Part shown: in pieces, positions 55,621 through 64,000 of the stretch | Layout of the letters: each line of letters opens with the position of its first letter | How positions within the stretch are numbered: position 1 is the stretch's first letter | Origin: Prochlorococcus sp. AG-363-O16 | GTDB lineage: Bacteria; Cyanobacteriota; Cyanobacteriia; PCC-6307; Cyanobiaceae | Assembly: GCA_003280095.1 (NCBI GenBank) | Contig: QCGA01000002.1 | Location: forward strand, 52,643-116,642 | Direction of reading: 5' to 3' | Length of the DNA: 64,000 bases | Position numbers and translations under genes: made by a program | The notes under the pieces: model-generated | Told to the model about the DNA's origin: nothing | What the model saw: only the letters and a program-made list of their open reading frames with translations | Databases searched by the model: none

Positions 55621-57502
55621 AAGTATTTTTTATCCAAGCTTCTAGGTTTAATAATGACCATATTAATAGTCTCCTATTCCTTATTCCTTTTAGATGCTCT
55701 TCGATTAAAGGCTTGACAGCATGCTCATCTAAAACCTCATAGATCTTTGCTTTGCTTTCAAAGAGTGTTTTTTGTACAAAATCAATACTTTGCCCTTTAA
55801 ACCAACTTGCATCAGGAGAAGAAAATCCTTTTTTGGTTGCTTGTGTTATATCTTTTGGAATATATTTTTCCATCACTTTTCGAAGTATTTGTTTCCCATC
55901 ATTCGTCTTTTTAAAATAATCCGCTTTTTTATTGGAGGGTTCATTCTCATTTATCTTGAGAATCTCTTGTAAATTCCTTAACTTTAGTCCTACGGGACAT
56001 TGCATTGCAAAATCTACTAGGTCATTGTCCATAAATGGTACACGAGTTTCTAGACTATGAGCCATTGATAATTTATCTTCCATCGTAAATAAGCCATGAA
56101 GAAATGTTTTTGCTTCAAAATATAGGCTATGATTTACATAATCTTCTTGATTCTGTAAATCATTTTTATGAGTGAGGAATACATTCCTGAAAATATTTTT
56201 TGTTTGAACACTTTCAACTTCTTTCCAGGATGAGCTGAATACATTTTTTATTTCTTTGTTACTCAAAAGTCTTTGCCAGTATAGGTAGTATTGATCTATA
56301 TATTCATTAAATTCCAAGCAGTTTGCTGTTCGGTAGTATCTCCATGGATATCCTCCAAATAATTCATCTCCACCTGATCCTGAAAGTACAACCTTGACAA
56401 ACTTACCTGCTAGTTGTGCAACATAATAATTTGGATAGCTTTGACCAACTCGAGGTTCTTCAAGGTGCCAGGCTAGTGTTCCTAGACATCTTTCCATATC
56501 ACCGGCCTTTAAAACCATTTCATAATGCTCAGTCTTAAAAAGAGCTGACATTGCTTCTGCTTTTATTCTTTCGTCAAAGGTCAGTTCAATTCCAGAAGCA
56601 GAGCTCAAGTCAAAGCCACAGGTGAATGTTTTCAAGTATGGAAATTGTGTTGCAGCTATAGAAGTAATCGATCCTGAATCTATTCCTCCACTTAAATAAG
56701 CTCCAAGCTCTACATCACTGACTAGTTGTCTTTTTACTGCCTGATTGAAAAGTCTATCTAGTTCTTCAAGATATTCTTGTTCATCTTTTGGTTCTTTTGG
56801 TTCTTTAAAATGATAATCCCAGTATTGTTTCTTAAGGATAAAAGAGTTGGAATATGTGTTTTTTGAAGGATCTACTTTGGCGAAATGACCAGGTTCTAAG
56901 ATATGTATATCTTCAAGTAATGTTTGGTTTGTAAATATATTTTGAAATGTTAGGTACTCTAAAAGAGCTTTTGTATTTAATTTTTTCTTGAATTGATGAT
57001 CAGCGATAATTGCTTTTTGCTCAGATCCAAAGTAAAATCTATTTCCCTGAAAGCCATAGTATAGAGGCTTAATTCCATATCTATCTCGAGCCAACAGAAG
57101 ATTTTTTTCTTTTCTGTCCCATAGAGCAAGAGCGAACATTCCGTTGAATCTTAATAAGGCTTTTTCACCCCATAGGGCTAATGCGTATAAAACAACTTCA
57201 CTATCGGTATTGCTCCTAAACCATATTCCTTGATTCTCTATTTCACGCCTAATCTCCTTGTAGTTATAGACCTCTCCGTTGTAACTCAAAACCCATCTAT
57301 GGTCGGCACTAACCATAGGTTGTTTTCCCGCATTGCTTAGGTCCAGGATTGCTAGTCTTCGATGTCCCATGCCAACATTATCTTCGCTCCAGTGACCTTC
57401 ACCATCGGGACCTCTATGTGAAATTGTATCCGTCATTTCTTTAATCAAACTGGTCGATACTCGACCGCCTTTGAGATCAATTAAACCAGCTATTCCGCAC
57501 AT
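55610..57502 (-). CDS. asnB: AsnB-type glutamine-dependent amidotransferase
   Basis: A 630-residue class II glutamine amidotransferase with asparagine-synthetase fold. Residue C2 in MCGIAGLI is the glutaminase nucleophile; GPDGEGHWS and LSYNGEVYNY follow; the ATP-pyrophosphatase region has GAYLSGGIDSGSI and VVLSGSGGDELFGGYPWRY. AsnB homologues within O-antigen clusters often amidate uronic acids instead of aspartate. Its neighbours here make acetamido-uronic acids, so I think a uronamide-forming enzyme is more likely than a housekeeping asparagine synthetase. Start overlaps the aminotransferase stop by one base (TAATG). Confidence 0.85.
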   Translation of the reverse strand: MCGIAGLIDLKGGRVSTSLIKEMTDTISHRGPDGEGHWSEDNVGMGHRRLAILDLSNAGKQPMVSADHRWVLSYNGEVYNYKEIRREIENQGIWFRSNTDSEVVLYALALWGEKALLRFNGMFALALWDRKEKNLLLARDRYGIKPLYYGFQGNRFYFGSEQKAIIADHQFKKKLNTKALLEYLTFQNIFTNQTLLEDIHILEPGHFAKVDPSKNTYSNSFILKKQYWDYHFKEPKEPKDEQEYLEELDRLFNQAVKRQLVSDVELGAYLSGGIDSGSITSIAATQFPYLKTFTCGFDLSSASGIELTFDERIKAEAMSALFKTEHYEMVLKAGDMERCLGTLAWHLEEPRVGQSYPNYYVAQLAGKFVKVVLSGSGGDELFGGYPWRYYRTANCLEFNEYIDQYYLYWQRLLSNKEIKNVFSSSWKEVESVQTKNIFRNVFLTHKNDLQNQEDYVNHSLYFEAKTFLHGLFTMEDKLSMAHSLETRVPFMDNDLVDFAMQCPVGLKLRNLQEILKINENEPSNKKADYFKKTNDGKQILRKVMEKYIPKDITQATKKGFSSPDASWFKGQSIDFVQKTLFESKAKIYEVLDEHAVKPLIEEHLKGIRNRRLLIWSLLNLEAWIKNTFEE

Positions 57503-58689
57503 TAGGTGTTGCGTTGGTTGACAAGATTAATTACAAAATTTTGTTCATTCTGTTTCATTCCATTGTATAGAGGAAAGGAAATACTGCATTCATTTGCGGC
57601 TTGAGCATAAGGAAAATTTTCCGGAACAAGATTATATTTTTTTCTGTAGTATGAAAGCATATGTACTGCATGAGTTGCTGGCCTTGTAGAGACACCTTTG
57701 TCTAAGAGTAAGTCCATCCATTCGTTTCTTTCGATATTAATATTTTGGAGTTTTTTGGAATTTTTATTCTCTATTGCATTTAAGACTCTTTCTATTTCGA
57801 AGATACAGGGGTAGCTTTGGTAACTATGATTATAGATGCTTGTTTTTTGAGGCTTCTGTAGCCAGCTAATATTTTTAAACTCCTTATTATATTTTTCTCC
57901 AAGAGCACATCTTTCGTTGATAATAGCTTTTGCTCTCCACATCTGCGCTAAGCCTAGAGAGGCTTGAATATCAGTCATTCTTAAGTTGTACCCCGCTTCA
58001 GTATGATCTGACAAAAGATATGGTTTCGGCCCTAAGTGACGTTGAAGATCATTCATTTCTGAACCATGATCTCGAAGTTTTCTTAGCTTATTAGCAAGGT
58101 TTTTGTTGTTAGTAGTAATCATTCCACCTTCTCCTGTGGTTATTGCTTTTCTAGGATGAAAGCTGAAGCATCCGGTATCTCCAAAATTACCAACATGTAT
58201 GCCATTGATAGTTGATCCAAATCCACAAGCAGCATCTTCTACGATGAATAGATTATATTTTTTTGCTATTTCTTTTATTTGAGTCATTTCTGCCGCAAGT
58301 CCAAAAAGGTGTACAGGAATTATTGCCTTTGTTTTTTCTGTAATTAATACTTCTATGGACTGTGGATTGATATTGAATGTTTTTAAATCTATATCACAGA
58401 AGATAACTTTCCCACCAAGATGTTCGACTACATTTGCTGTGGCGATCCAAGTGAATGCAGGTACAATTATTTCGTCGCCTGGCTTGACGCCTAAGGCGAC
58501 GAGAGAGAGATAAAGAGCTGTAGTACAACTTGTGACTGCAATACTATCCTCTGCTCCAGTAAATTCACTCCAGGCATCTTCGAATTGTTTGACTTTAGGC
58601 CCTTGAACCAACCATCCATTTCGCAATGGTTCGAGAACACTTTGAATCTCTTTTTCGGTTAAATAAGTTTTTGCAATTGGAATTTTCAT
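57502..58689 (-). CDS. DegT/DnrJ/EryC1/StrS family aminotransferase (WbpE-like)
   Basis: A 395-residue PLP enzyme that adds an amino group to a keto-sugar nucleotide. The Schiff-base lysine is K181 in FHPRKAITTGEGG; VTSCTTALYLSLVALGVKPGDEIIVP and DAACGFGST supply the PLP phosphate and ring-stacking sites. In this operon it most likely aminates the 3-keto-sugar made by the WbpB-like oxidase (WbpE role), using glutamate. It is also possible that it belongs to a 4-amino pathway, since an epimerase lies just upstream in the operon. Confidence 0.86.
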   Translation of the reverse strand: MKIPIAKTYLTEKEIQSVLEPLRNGWLVQGPKVKQFEDAWSEFTGAEDSIAVTSCTTALYLSLVALGVKPGDEIIVPAFTWIATANVVEHLGGKVIFCDIDLKTFNINPQSIEVLITEKTKAIIPVHLFGLAAEMTQIKEIAKKYNLFIVEDAACGFGSTINGIHVGNFGDTGCFSFHPRKAITTGEGGMITTNNKNLANKLRKLRDHGSEMNDLQRHLGPKPYLLSDHTEAGYNLRMTDIQASLGLAQMWRAKAIINERCALGEKYNKEFKNISWLQKPQKTSIYNHSYQSYPCIFEIERVLNAIENKNSKKLQNINIERNEWMDLLLDKGVSTRPATHAVHMLSYYRKKYNLVPENFPYAQAANECSISFPLYNGMKQNEQNFVINLVNQRNT

Positions 58690-59691
58690 TTAATTAATTA
58701 CTCTTTGGGCATTTCGCCTTGTTTCTACTTCTGCTTTATGAGCAGCACGCCAGTTGATCAGTGCTTCCAAACCGCTTCTTAGATCTATTTTGGCCTTATA
58801 ACCTAAGTCATGATTGGTTTTTAATGGGCAACCTATCCGATTTTTGACAAATGTAGCTTGGCTTCTATTCTCATATTTGATAGGTTTTTCGGAACCAGTA
58901 ATTTCTATCAGAAGTTCAGCAAGTTCTTTCAGAGAAGTTCTTTCTCCGGTCCCAACATTGTAAAATTCGTCAGTTGTATTTGCTTTCATTGCACATATAT
59001 TGGCATTGGCACAATCTTCTACTGCGACAAAATCAAATGCTTCAGAACCATCACCAAGTATTGTGGGACTTTCGTTTTTATCAATAGCATCTAACATCTT
59101 CATTATCACTGCGATATATGCACCTTGATAGTCTTGTCTAGGACCATATACATTCATGTATCTAAGTCCTACATAATCTAAATTATATCTATGGTGAAAT
59201 GCACGTAGCATTGCTTCCCCACATATTTTAGTTGCTCCGTAAAAGTTTTTGTTGTTGAAAGGATGCTCTTCGTTCATTGGTTCTGAAATTGCGTCACCAT
59301 ATACAGATGCTGAAGAAGAATAGATAAGTCTTTGAACACCTGATTTCACACATGATTCCATTATATTGAATGTACCCCGGATGTTTACGTCAAAAGCCGA
59401 TCTTGGGTAATCATGACATTGAAGTAACCAAAGAGCAGCAAAATGAAAAACTCCATCTATGTTTTCCATAGCGGTTTCGAGAATATCAGTTTGTAGAATG
59501 TCGCCTCCAATGTCATAGATTTTGAATCTAGGGTCTTTTTTTGCATTGATTAGATTCTCAACTCTACCTCTGACGAAATTATCAAATACGACAACTTCTT
59601 TTACATCTTCTTTGAGGAGAGCATCTACTGTGTGAGATCCAATGAGGCCAGCTCCACCAATGACGAGTAGCCTTTTTCCGCTGATGTCCAT
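58690..59691 (-). CDS. NAD-dependent sugar-nucleotide epimerase/dehydratase (GalE/WbpP-like)
   Basis: A 333-residue extended SDR protein: GGAGLIGSH (residues 12-20), the SSSASVYGD serine region, the YGATK catalytic Tyr/Lys pair and RYMNVYGPRQDY. This set fits UDP-sugar 4-epimerases (GalE, WbpP) or closely related C4 epimerases. It begins 8 bp after the previous gene and its stop abuts the aminotransferase start, so it is part of the same operon. The exact substrate (UDP-GlcNAc, an acetamido-uronic acid, or other) cannot be told. Confidence 0.83.
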   Translation of the reverse strand: MDISGKRLLVIGGAGLIGSHTVDALLKEDVKEVVVFDNFVRGRVENLINAKKDPRFKIYDIGGDILQTDILETAMENIDGVFHFAALWLLQCHDYPRSAFDVNIRGTFNIMESCVKSGVQRLIYSSSASVYGDAISEPMNEEHPFNNKNFYGATKICGEAMLRAFHHRYNLDYVGLRYMNVYGPRQDYQGAYIAVIMKMLDAIDKNESPTILGDGSEAFDFVAVEDCANANICAMKANTTDEFYNVGTGERTSLKELAELLIEITGSEKPIKYENRSQATFVKNRIGCPLKTNHDLGYKAKIDLRSGLEALINWRAAHKAEVETRRNAQRVIN

Positions 59692-59699
59692 TATGCAAA

Positions 59700-60932
59700 T
59701 TAGAGAGAAGAGTGTTTCAAAATTACATCTGCCAATGCAAAACTAGCAGTGAATGCTGGTGAAATGGCGTTTAGCACGTGGGTACTAGCGATACCTTTTT
59801 CCAGAACAAAGTCTTGGACTAAACTCCCTGTCTTGTGGTTATAGAGCTGTGCTCGTATCCCCACTTTCCCAGATTCAATCAAATGTTTACTTTCTAAATT
59901 TGGTATTAGAGCGCGGGCAGCCTCAAGGAACAATGGCTTGAGTCCATGCAGTGCTTGCTCTTGGGCATATTTTCGGAAGCCACCAGAATTTTTGAGCCAT
60001 TGAATTGAAAGATCTTTCATTAAGCCTATTGCCATCAGAGGTTCTATGGAGTGAATTCCTTGATAATTTTCCCTTCCCCATGCAGGGATTGCTGTTGGCC
60101 CTAAATAGATGGATCCATCTGTGCTGGGAGTAATATGAACCCCAAGAAATGGAACTTTTAAATCTGGTACTGGATACAAGTTGGTTCGAAAAGTAAATGG
60201 AGCCTTGGGATGTAGTTTCCAGTAAATACCTTTAAATGGGAGCAATCTGAACCCATCTCCTACTCCAAATTTTTTAGCTATGCGATCAGCCTGAAGGCCA
60301 GTGCAGTTGAATAAATGACCATAATGAATTGCTTGAATTTCATCATTTTTGGAGGAATTCCGTTTCAGAGTGAGATGTTGACCAGAAACATCTACGTCAC
60401 GTATCTCCTGACCCATAAGAAATTCAACTCCCATTTTCTTTAAGGTTTTTCCGAGTCGTTCAATTATTATTTTTGGATTAACAACACAAGTTTGAGGACT
60501 CCAAATTGCTCTCCCAGATGCAGTTCTTCCATTGGGGACTTTCTCTTTGAATTCTTTTTCATCAATCAGTAGAACCTTTGCTCCATTGGCTTTGCCTCTT
60601 TCAATTAAAATTTCCAACTGATTATCAAGTTCGGGTTTTTGAGGAGAGATTATTTTTCCACATTCTAGGATAGGGAGACCTTCGCTCTTACACCAATTCT
60701 TGAGGCGTTTAGCTCCATCAACACATACTTTAGCTTTAAGAGTATTTGGCTTGTAGTAGATACCAGCATGAAGTACTCCACTATTTCTGCCAGAGCTATG
60801 AAGACCAAGACTTAGCTCTTTATCTATGATCAAGATTGATAAATCTGGATATTGTTTTTTGATTTGATGAGCCATCGCCAGCCCGACCATTCCACCACCA
60901 AGGATGGCGATGTCTTTATGTTTTTTTTGCAA
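59700..60932 (-). CDS. lhgO: L-2-hydroxyglutarate oxidase family FAD-dependent oxidoreductase
   Basis: An FAD-dependent oxidase/dehydrogenase of the LhgO (L2HGDH) family, which oxidises L-2-hydroxyglutarate to 2-oxoglutarate. The dinucleotide loop AILGGGMVGLAMAHQI opens the protein, then LHSSGRNSGVLHAGIYY, the family marker, and LFNCTGLQADRIA follow; LGVHITPSTDGSIYLGPTA and the ISPAFTASFALAD C-terminus are typical. I start at TTG 60932 (410 residues), which has a GGAG 6-9 bases before it and lies one base past the previous stop; a GTG at 60989 overlaps that gene. Placing a 2-hydroxyglutarate enzyme inside a sugar operon fits recycling of a by-product made by the WbpB-like step. Confidence 0.83.
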   Translation of the reverse strand: MQKKHKDIAILGGGMVGLAMAHQIKKQYPDLSILIIDKELSLGLHSSGRNSGVLHAGIYYKPNTLKAKVCVDGAKRLKNWCKSEGLPILECGKIISPQKPELDNQLEILIERGKANGAKVLLIDEKEFKEKVPNGRTASGRAIWSPQTCVVNPKIIIERLGKTLKKMGVEFLMGQEIRDVDVSGQHLTLKRNSSKNDEIQAIHYGHLFNCTGLQADRIAKKFGVGDGFRLLPFKGIYWKLHPKAPFTFRTNLYPVPDLKVPFLGVHITPSTDGSIYLGPTAIPAWGRENYQGIHSIEPLMAIGLMKDLSIQWLKNSGGFRKYAQEQALHGLKPLFLEAARALIPNLESKHLIESGKVGIRAQLYNHKTGSLVQDFVLEKGIASTHVLNAISPAFTASFALADVILKHSSL

Positions 60933-60933
60933 A

Positions 60934-62046
60934 TTACTGCTCCAGTGGTAAATGTATGATTTTTTCTTCGTGGGCTGAACGGTAAGCACCTATAAGTATT
61001 TCGAGGCTTCGTAAACCTTCTCTGCCATTACATAAGGCTTGGTCTTTTCCTTGTAATGTCTTCAGCATATTTTCGTAATAAATGGGGTGTCCAAAACCAT
61101 AAACACTGGTTGTTGTGTAGCTGGCTTCTGCTACTAACTTGTCATCCGGACTTTTGTCAGCAAATTCCCAGTGTTCTATTTGATTTACAGCCGGGCCTCC
61201 TATTCGAACTGTTCCTGTTTCACCCAAAAGAGTAATTGAACCTTCTAAATTTTTAGGATAGGTCAGCATGGTAACTGCCATTGTCCCAAGAGCACCATTT
61301 CGCCAACGGAGTTGCATGGCGGCCGTGTCTTCTACTTCAATGCATCTACCAAGAGTTGCAATTGACGTACTAATAGTTTCGACTGGACCAACAAGCCAAT
61401 CAAGTAAATCGACATAGTGGCTAGCTTGATTCATTAATGCCCCACCATCTAATCCCCAAGTGCCACGCCAGGAGGCTTGATCGTAATAACTTTGTGGTCG
61501 ATGCCAGAAGACATTGACCGTAACCATGGCAAGTTTTCCAAATCTTCCCGCTTTTAATTGTTTCTTAACTAGCTGAAGTGTGCTATTGAAACGATTCTGT
61601 TTTACAACGAATAGATGAACGCAGGCTTGATCACAGCATTTCACCATTGATTGCCCATCTTTCCATTCTGTTGCCATTGGCTTTTCTGTACATACATGTA
61701 GACCTGCGTTGGCTGCAGTTATGACTTGCTCAGCATGAAGACCGCTGGGAGTTGTAAGTACTACGAGATCTACAGGGATATTTTGATTTTTTATCTCAGT
61801 AATTAATTCTGAGTAATTAGTAAACTGTTTTGGTCGTTCAAAGGGGATATTTTTAGTGGTTTTTATTTCATCAATTAAAGTCTGAGTGTCGTCTAATTGG
61901 TTTGTGCTTGGATCACAGATTGCAGTTAACTTGGCTAATTGATTGTGGATGCCAATAGATTTGATATGATTTTGACTTATTCTTCCACAGCCAACAAGGG
62001 CAATGTTGATTTTACGATTAGTAATTGGTTGTATTTTATTTGGCAT
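60934..62046 (-). CDS. Gfo/Idh/MocA family sugar oxidoreductase (WbpB/WlbA-like)
   Basis: A 370-residue NAD-dependent sugar oxidoreductase. IALVGCGRISQNHIKSI is the Rossmann loop, TEKPMATEW carries the conserved EKP motif, and FWHRPQSYYDQASWRGTWGLDGGALMNQASHYVDLLDWLVG is the substrate domain with the D/H pair. Next to a WbpA-like dehydrogenase and a WbpD-like acetyltransferase, it most likely oxidises C3 of UDP-GlcNAcA (WbpB/WlbA role). It starts 4 bp after the upstream gene. A general Gfo/Idh/MocA dehydrogenase for another sugar remains possible. Confidence 0.82.
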   Translation of the reverse strand: MPNKIQPITNRKINIALVGCGRISQNHIKSIGIHNQLAKLTAICDPSTNQLDDTQTLIDEIKTTKNIPFERPKQFTNYSELITEIKNQNIPVDLVVLTTPSGLHAEQVITAANAGLHVCTEKPMATEWKDGQSMVKCCDQACVHLFVVKQNRFNSTLQLVKKQLKAGRFGKLAMVTVNVFWHRPQSYYDQASWRGTWGLDGGALMNQASHYVDLLDWLVGPVETISTSIATLGRCIEVEDTAAMQLRWRNGALGTMAVTMLTYPKNLEGSITLLGETGTVRIGGPAVNQIEHWEFADKSPDDKLVAEASYTTTSVYGFGHPIYYENMLKTLQGKDQALCNGREGLRSLEILIGAYRSAHEEKIIHLPLEQ

Positions 62047-62050
62047 TTAA

Positions 62051-63379
62051 TTATGCTCTTATGACTTTTTCTGTAGCTTCAAATCGACCTCTTGTATCTA
62101 TCAAGATTTGACTATTATTGATTATCATCTCATAGTTAAAAATATCATGATCAGTGGCCAAAATGACCACATCATACTTGGAAAGATTTGCTTTTGTAAT
62201 ACTTTCGCTAGTAAGATTAAAAGAATAGCGCCGCATCTTGGGAAAACTAGGAAAGAATGGGTCACTATAGTTAACTTTTGCTCCTTTCTTTTCCAGTAAT
62301 TTCATTACCTCAACAGATGGAGATTCACGCATGTCATCAACATTCTTTTTGTAAGCAATTCCAAGGACAAGCACCATCGATCCATTTAATGGTTTGCCAT
62401 CTTCATTCAATGCATCCGAGGTTTTTTGAACTACATAGGCAGGCATGGCAGTATTTATTTCTCCTGCAAGTTCAATGAAGCGAGTGTGCATTCCATATTC
62501 TCTTGCTTTCCATGTGAGATAAAAAGGATCAATTGGAATGCAATGACCACCTAATCCGGGTCCAGGATAGTAAGCAACGAAACCAAAAGGTTTCGTTGCT
62601 GCAGCACGAATGACCTCATGAAGATCAATTCCCATGCGATCTGCTAAAGGTTTTAGCTCATTTACTAAACCTATATTGACTGCTCTATGGATATTTTCTA
62701 AAAGCTTGGTCATTTCAGCGGCCCTTGTGCTACTTACTGCAACCACTTTTCTGATTACTGTTTCATATAAAGCAATTCCTAGCTCTTTACATTCTCTTGT
62801 TGCCCCACCTAGAACTTTTGGAATGGTTGCTGTATTGAATTCCTTATTTCCTGGGTCTTCCCTTTCAGGGGAGTAAACAAGAAAAAAATTATCACCTATT
62901 TTAAAACCTGCACTTTCAATTAGCGGTTTTAATTCTTCGTCTGTTGTCCCTGGATATGTTGTACTTTCTAAACTTAATATTTGTCCTTTTCGTAAATAAG
63001 GAAGAATTGTCTCCATCGTTTTTCTGATGAAACTTAGGTCAGGTTCTCTGTACTGATTTAGTGGTGTAGGTACACAAAGAATGAGACCGTCTACAATGTT
63101 AACTTTTTCGAAATTAGTTGTAGCACAAATCAAACCTTTCTCTCGGAGATTAGAAATTCTATTATCAGCAATATGCTGAATATAACTTTTGCCAGAATTA
63201 AGTAATTCTGTTTTTTCTGTATCAATATCAAATCCGATGACCTGGAAGCCAGCTTCCGAGTAAGTTAGAGAGAGAGGTAATCCTACATAACCTAAGCCAA
63301 TAATACCGATTTTCGCTTTTTTATTATGAAATTTCTCTTGAAGAAGTTCATAATATTTAGAATTAAATTCTGGGTTCAT
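62051..63379 (-). CDS. UDP-N-acetyl-glucosamine/mannosamine 6-dehydrogenase (WbpA/WecC type)
   Basis: A 442-residue UDP-sugar dehydrogenase that oxidises C6 twice to the uronic acid. The NAD loop [14 protein letters not shown] starts near residue 25; GLILCVPTP, the [11 protein letters not shown] block, the catalytic cysteine in GGHCIPIDP (C280), and [17 protein letters not shown] follow. The family includes WbpA, WecC and TuaD-like enzymes; the neighbours (WbpB-, WbpD-like) support the WbpA role on UDP-GlcNAc. A 4-bp gap separates it from the WbpB-like gene. Confidence 0.9.
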   Translation of the reverse strand: MNPEFNSKYYELLQEKFHNKKAKIGIIGLGYVGLPLSLTYSEAGFQVIGFDIDTEKTELLNSGKSYIQHIADNRISNLREKGLICATTNFEKVNIVDGLILCVPTPLNQYREPDLSFIRKTMETILPYLRKGQILSLESTTYPGTTDEELKPLIESAGFKIGDNFFLVYSPEREDPGNKEFNTATIPKVLGGATRECKELGIALYETVIRKVVAVSSTRAAEMTKLLENIHRAVNIGLVNELKPLADRMGIDLHEVIRAAATKPFGFVAYYPGPGLGGHCIPIDPFYLTWKAREYGMHTRFIELAGEINTAMPAYVVQKTSDALNEDGKPLNGSMVLVLGIAYKKNVDDMRESPSVEVMKLLEKKGAKVNYSDPFFPSFPKMRRYSFNLTSESITKANLSKYDVVILATDHDIFNYEMIINNSQILIDTRGRFEATEKVIRA

Positions 63380-63437
63380 TTTTAGATAAATTAAGTTTGT
63401 GAATAGATCATGTCTTGTTTGGACTTTATTGCATGGT

Positions 63438-64000
63438 TTATCTAACTTCAGAAGTTAGACATAAATTGTCTCCATCTAGTGTGTAAACTTCTCCTGTTTT
63501 AGAGCACTTCCAGTTTCCTCTCCCACTTAAGGGAAGCTCAATGCGTTCTCCATACGTGCTCATCCATCCTATATGTTGTGCTGGGACTCCAACCATTAAT
63601 GCAAATTCCTTGACGGATCGATTTACTACTGAGCCTGCACCAATAAAAGCATATCTGTTAACTATTAGGCCGCATACGATGGTGCAATTAGCACCAAGTG
63701 TGGCTCCACGTTTGATTAATGTATTTCTGTATTCATCTTTTCTGCTGATGGCAGATCTAGGGTTGTAGACGTTTGTAAATACCATACTTGGTCCGCAGAA
63801 AACATCATCTTCTAGGGTTACATTGTCGTAAACGGAGACATTATTTTGGATTTTCACATTATTGCCGATGTTAACTTTACTAGAGATATAAACATTTTGA
63901 CCTATAGAACAATTCTTGCCAATGTTTGCGCCTGAACAAATATGTGTCCAATGCCAGATTCTTGTCCCCTCTCCAATTCTTGACCCTGAATCAACGATTG
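63438..64000 (-). CDS. WbpD/WlbB-like sugar-nucleotide N-acetyltransferase (5' end outside window)
   Basis: The last ~187 codons of a left-handed beta-helix acetyltransferase. I extended the reading frame to the window edge: it opens with a [14 protein letters not shown] hexapeptide stretch and continues through [50 protein letters not shown] and [16 protein letters not shown], the last a hallmark of WbpD/WlbB, which acetylates the 3-amino group of UDP-GlcNAc3NA to form UDP-diacetamido-glucuronic acid. It is the upstream member of the minus-strand operon; its ATG lies outside the window. Confidence 0.88.
   Translation of the reverse strand, partial: IVDSGSRIGEGTRIWHWTHICSGANIGKNCSIGQNVYISSKVNIGNNVKIQNNVSVYDNVTLEDDVFCGPSMVFTNVYNPRSAISRKDEYRNTLIKRGATLGANCTIVCGLIVNRYAFIGAGSVVNRSVKEFALMVGVPAQHIGWMSTYGERIELPLSGRGNWKCSKTGEVYTLDGDNLCLTSEVR

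Noticed and set aside
55610..57502. AsnB-like gene as the cell's housekeeping asparagine synthetase.
   Set aside because: Not excluded, but one-base and 11-bp overlaps with aminotransferase and deacetylase-like genes tie it to the glycan operon, so a sugar-amidating role is preferred.

Overview
The window looks like a chromosomal segment of a small-genome marine picocyanobacterium, most likely a low-light-adapted Prochlorococcus. This rests on a PsbZ-like photosystem gene next to ribH, a Ycf23 (DUF561) gene, an aspartate kinase with four ACT units, SecA with the cyanobacterial type of insertion, the run clpP-tig-asd-dapA-rnj-tilS, low GC by eye, very short intergenic spaces and frequent GTG/TTG starts. 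Marine Synechococcus is usually more GC-rich. The clade (LLII/LLIII-like) is an inference that cannot be settled here.

Region 1 (1-17.6 kb) is conserved core: clpP (5' part only), tig, asd, dapA, rnj, tilS, ycf23, uvrB, lysC, holA, cobH, mutS, psbZ, ribH and tRNA-Gly(GCC). Region 2 (17.6-33 kb) begins just past the tRNA and is a surface-polysaccharide block: a GNAT enzyme, a sulfatase, a sulfotransferase, a complete dTDP-L-rhamnose set (rfbA, rfbC, rfbD, rfbB), two GT2 glycosyltransferases, two rhamnan-synthesis-F-like proteins, a Wzt/Wzm-type ABC exporter and a large sulfotransferase-GT2 fusion. secA (33-36 kb) interrupts as a core gene.

Region 3 (36-54.6 kb) has a minus-strand CMP-Kdo/glycosyltransferase/dioxygenase cluster and then a striking system: a type I secretion apparatus (HlyD adaptor, parvulin-like protein, and an ABC exporter with a cyclic-nucleotide-type sensor domain and C39-like domain), a run of TPR and GT-B glycosyltransferase genes, and finally a 566-residue RTX-type protein. 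That protein has about 13 spaced glycine/aspartate calcium-binding motifs, no visible cysteine, base and codon use unlike its neighbours, a 407-bp leader region and a strong terminator. I read this as a locus for secreting, and probably glycosylating, an abundant S-layer-like surface protein.

Region 4 (54.8-64 kb) is one long minus-strand operon for an acetamido-uronic-acid glycan: WbpD-like acetyltransferase (cut by the window end), WbpA/WecC-like dehydrogenase, WbpB/WlbA-like oxidase, an L-2-hydroxyglutarate-oxidase-family flavoprotein, a sugar epimerase, a DegT aminotransferase, an AsnB-type amidotransferase and a WbmS-like deacetylase. The 2-hydroxyglutarate enzyme and the amidotransferase suggest cofactor recycling and uronamide formation. 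No insertion sequence, integrase, prophage gene or CRISPR array was seen.
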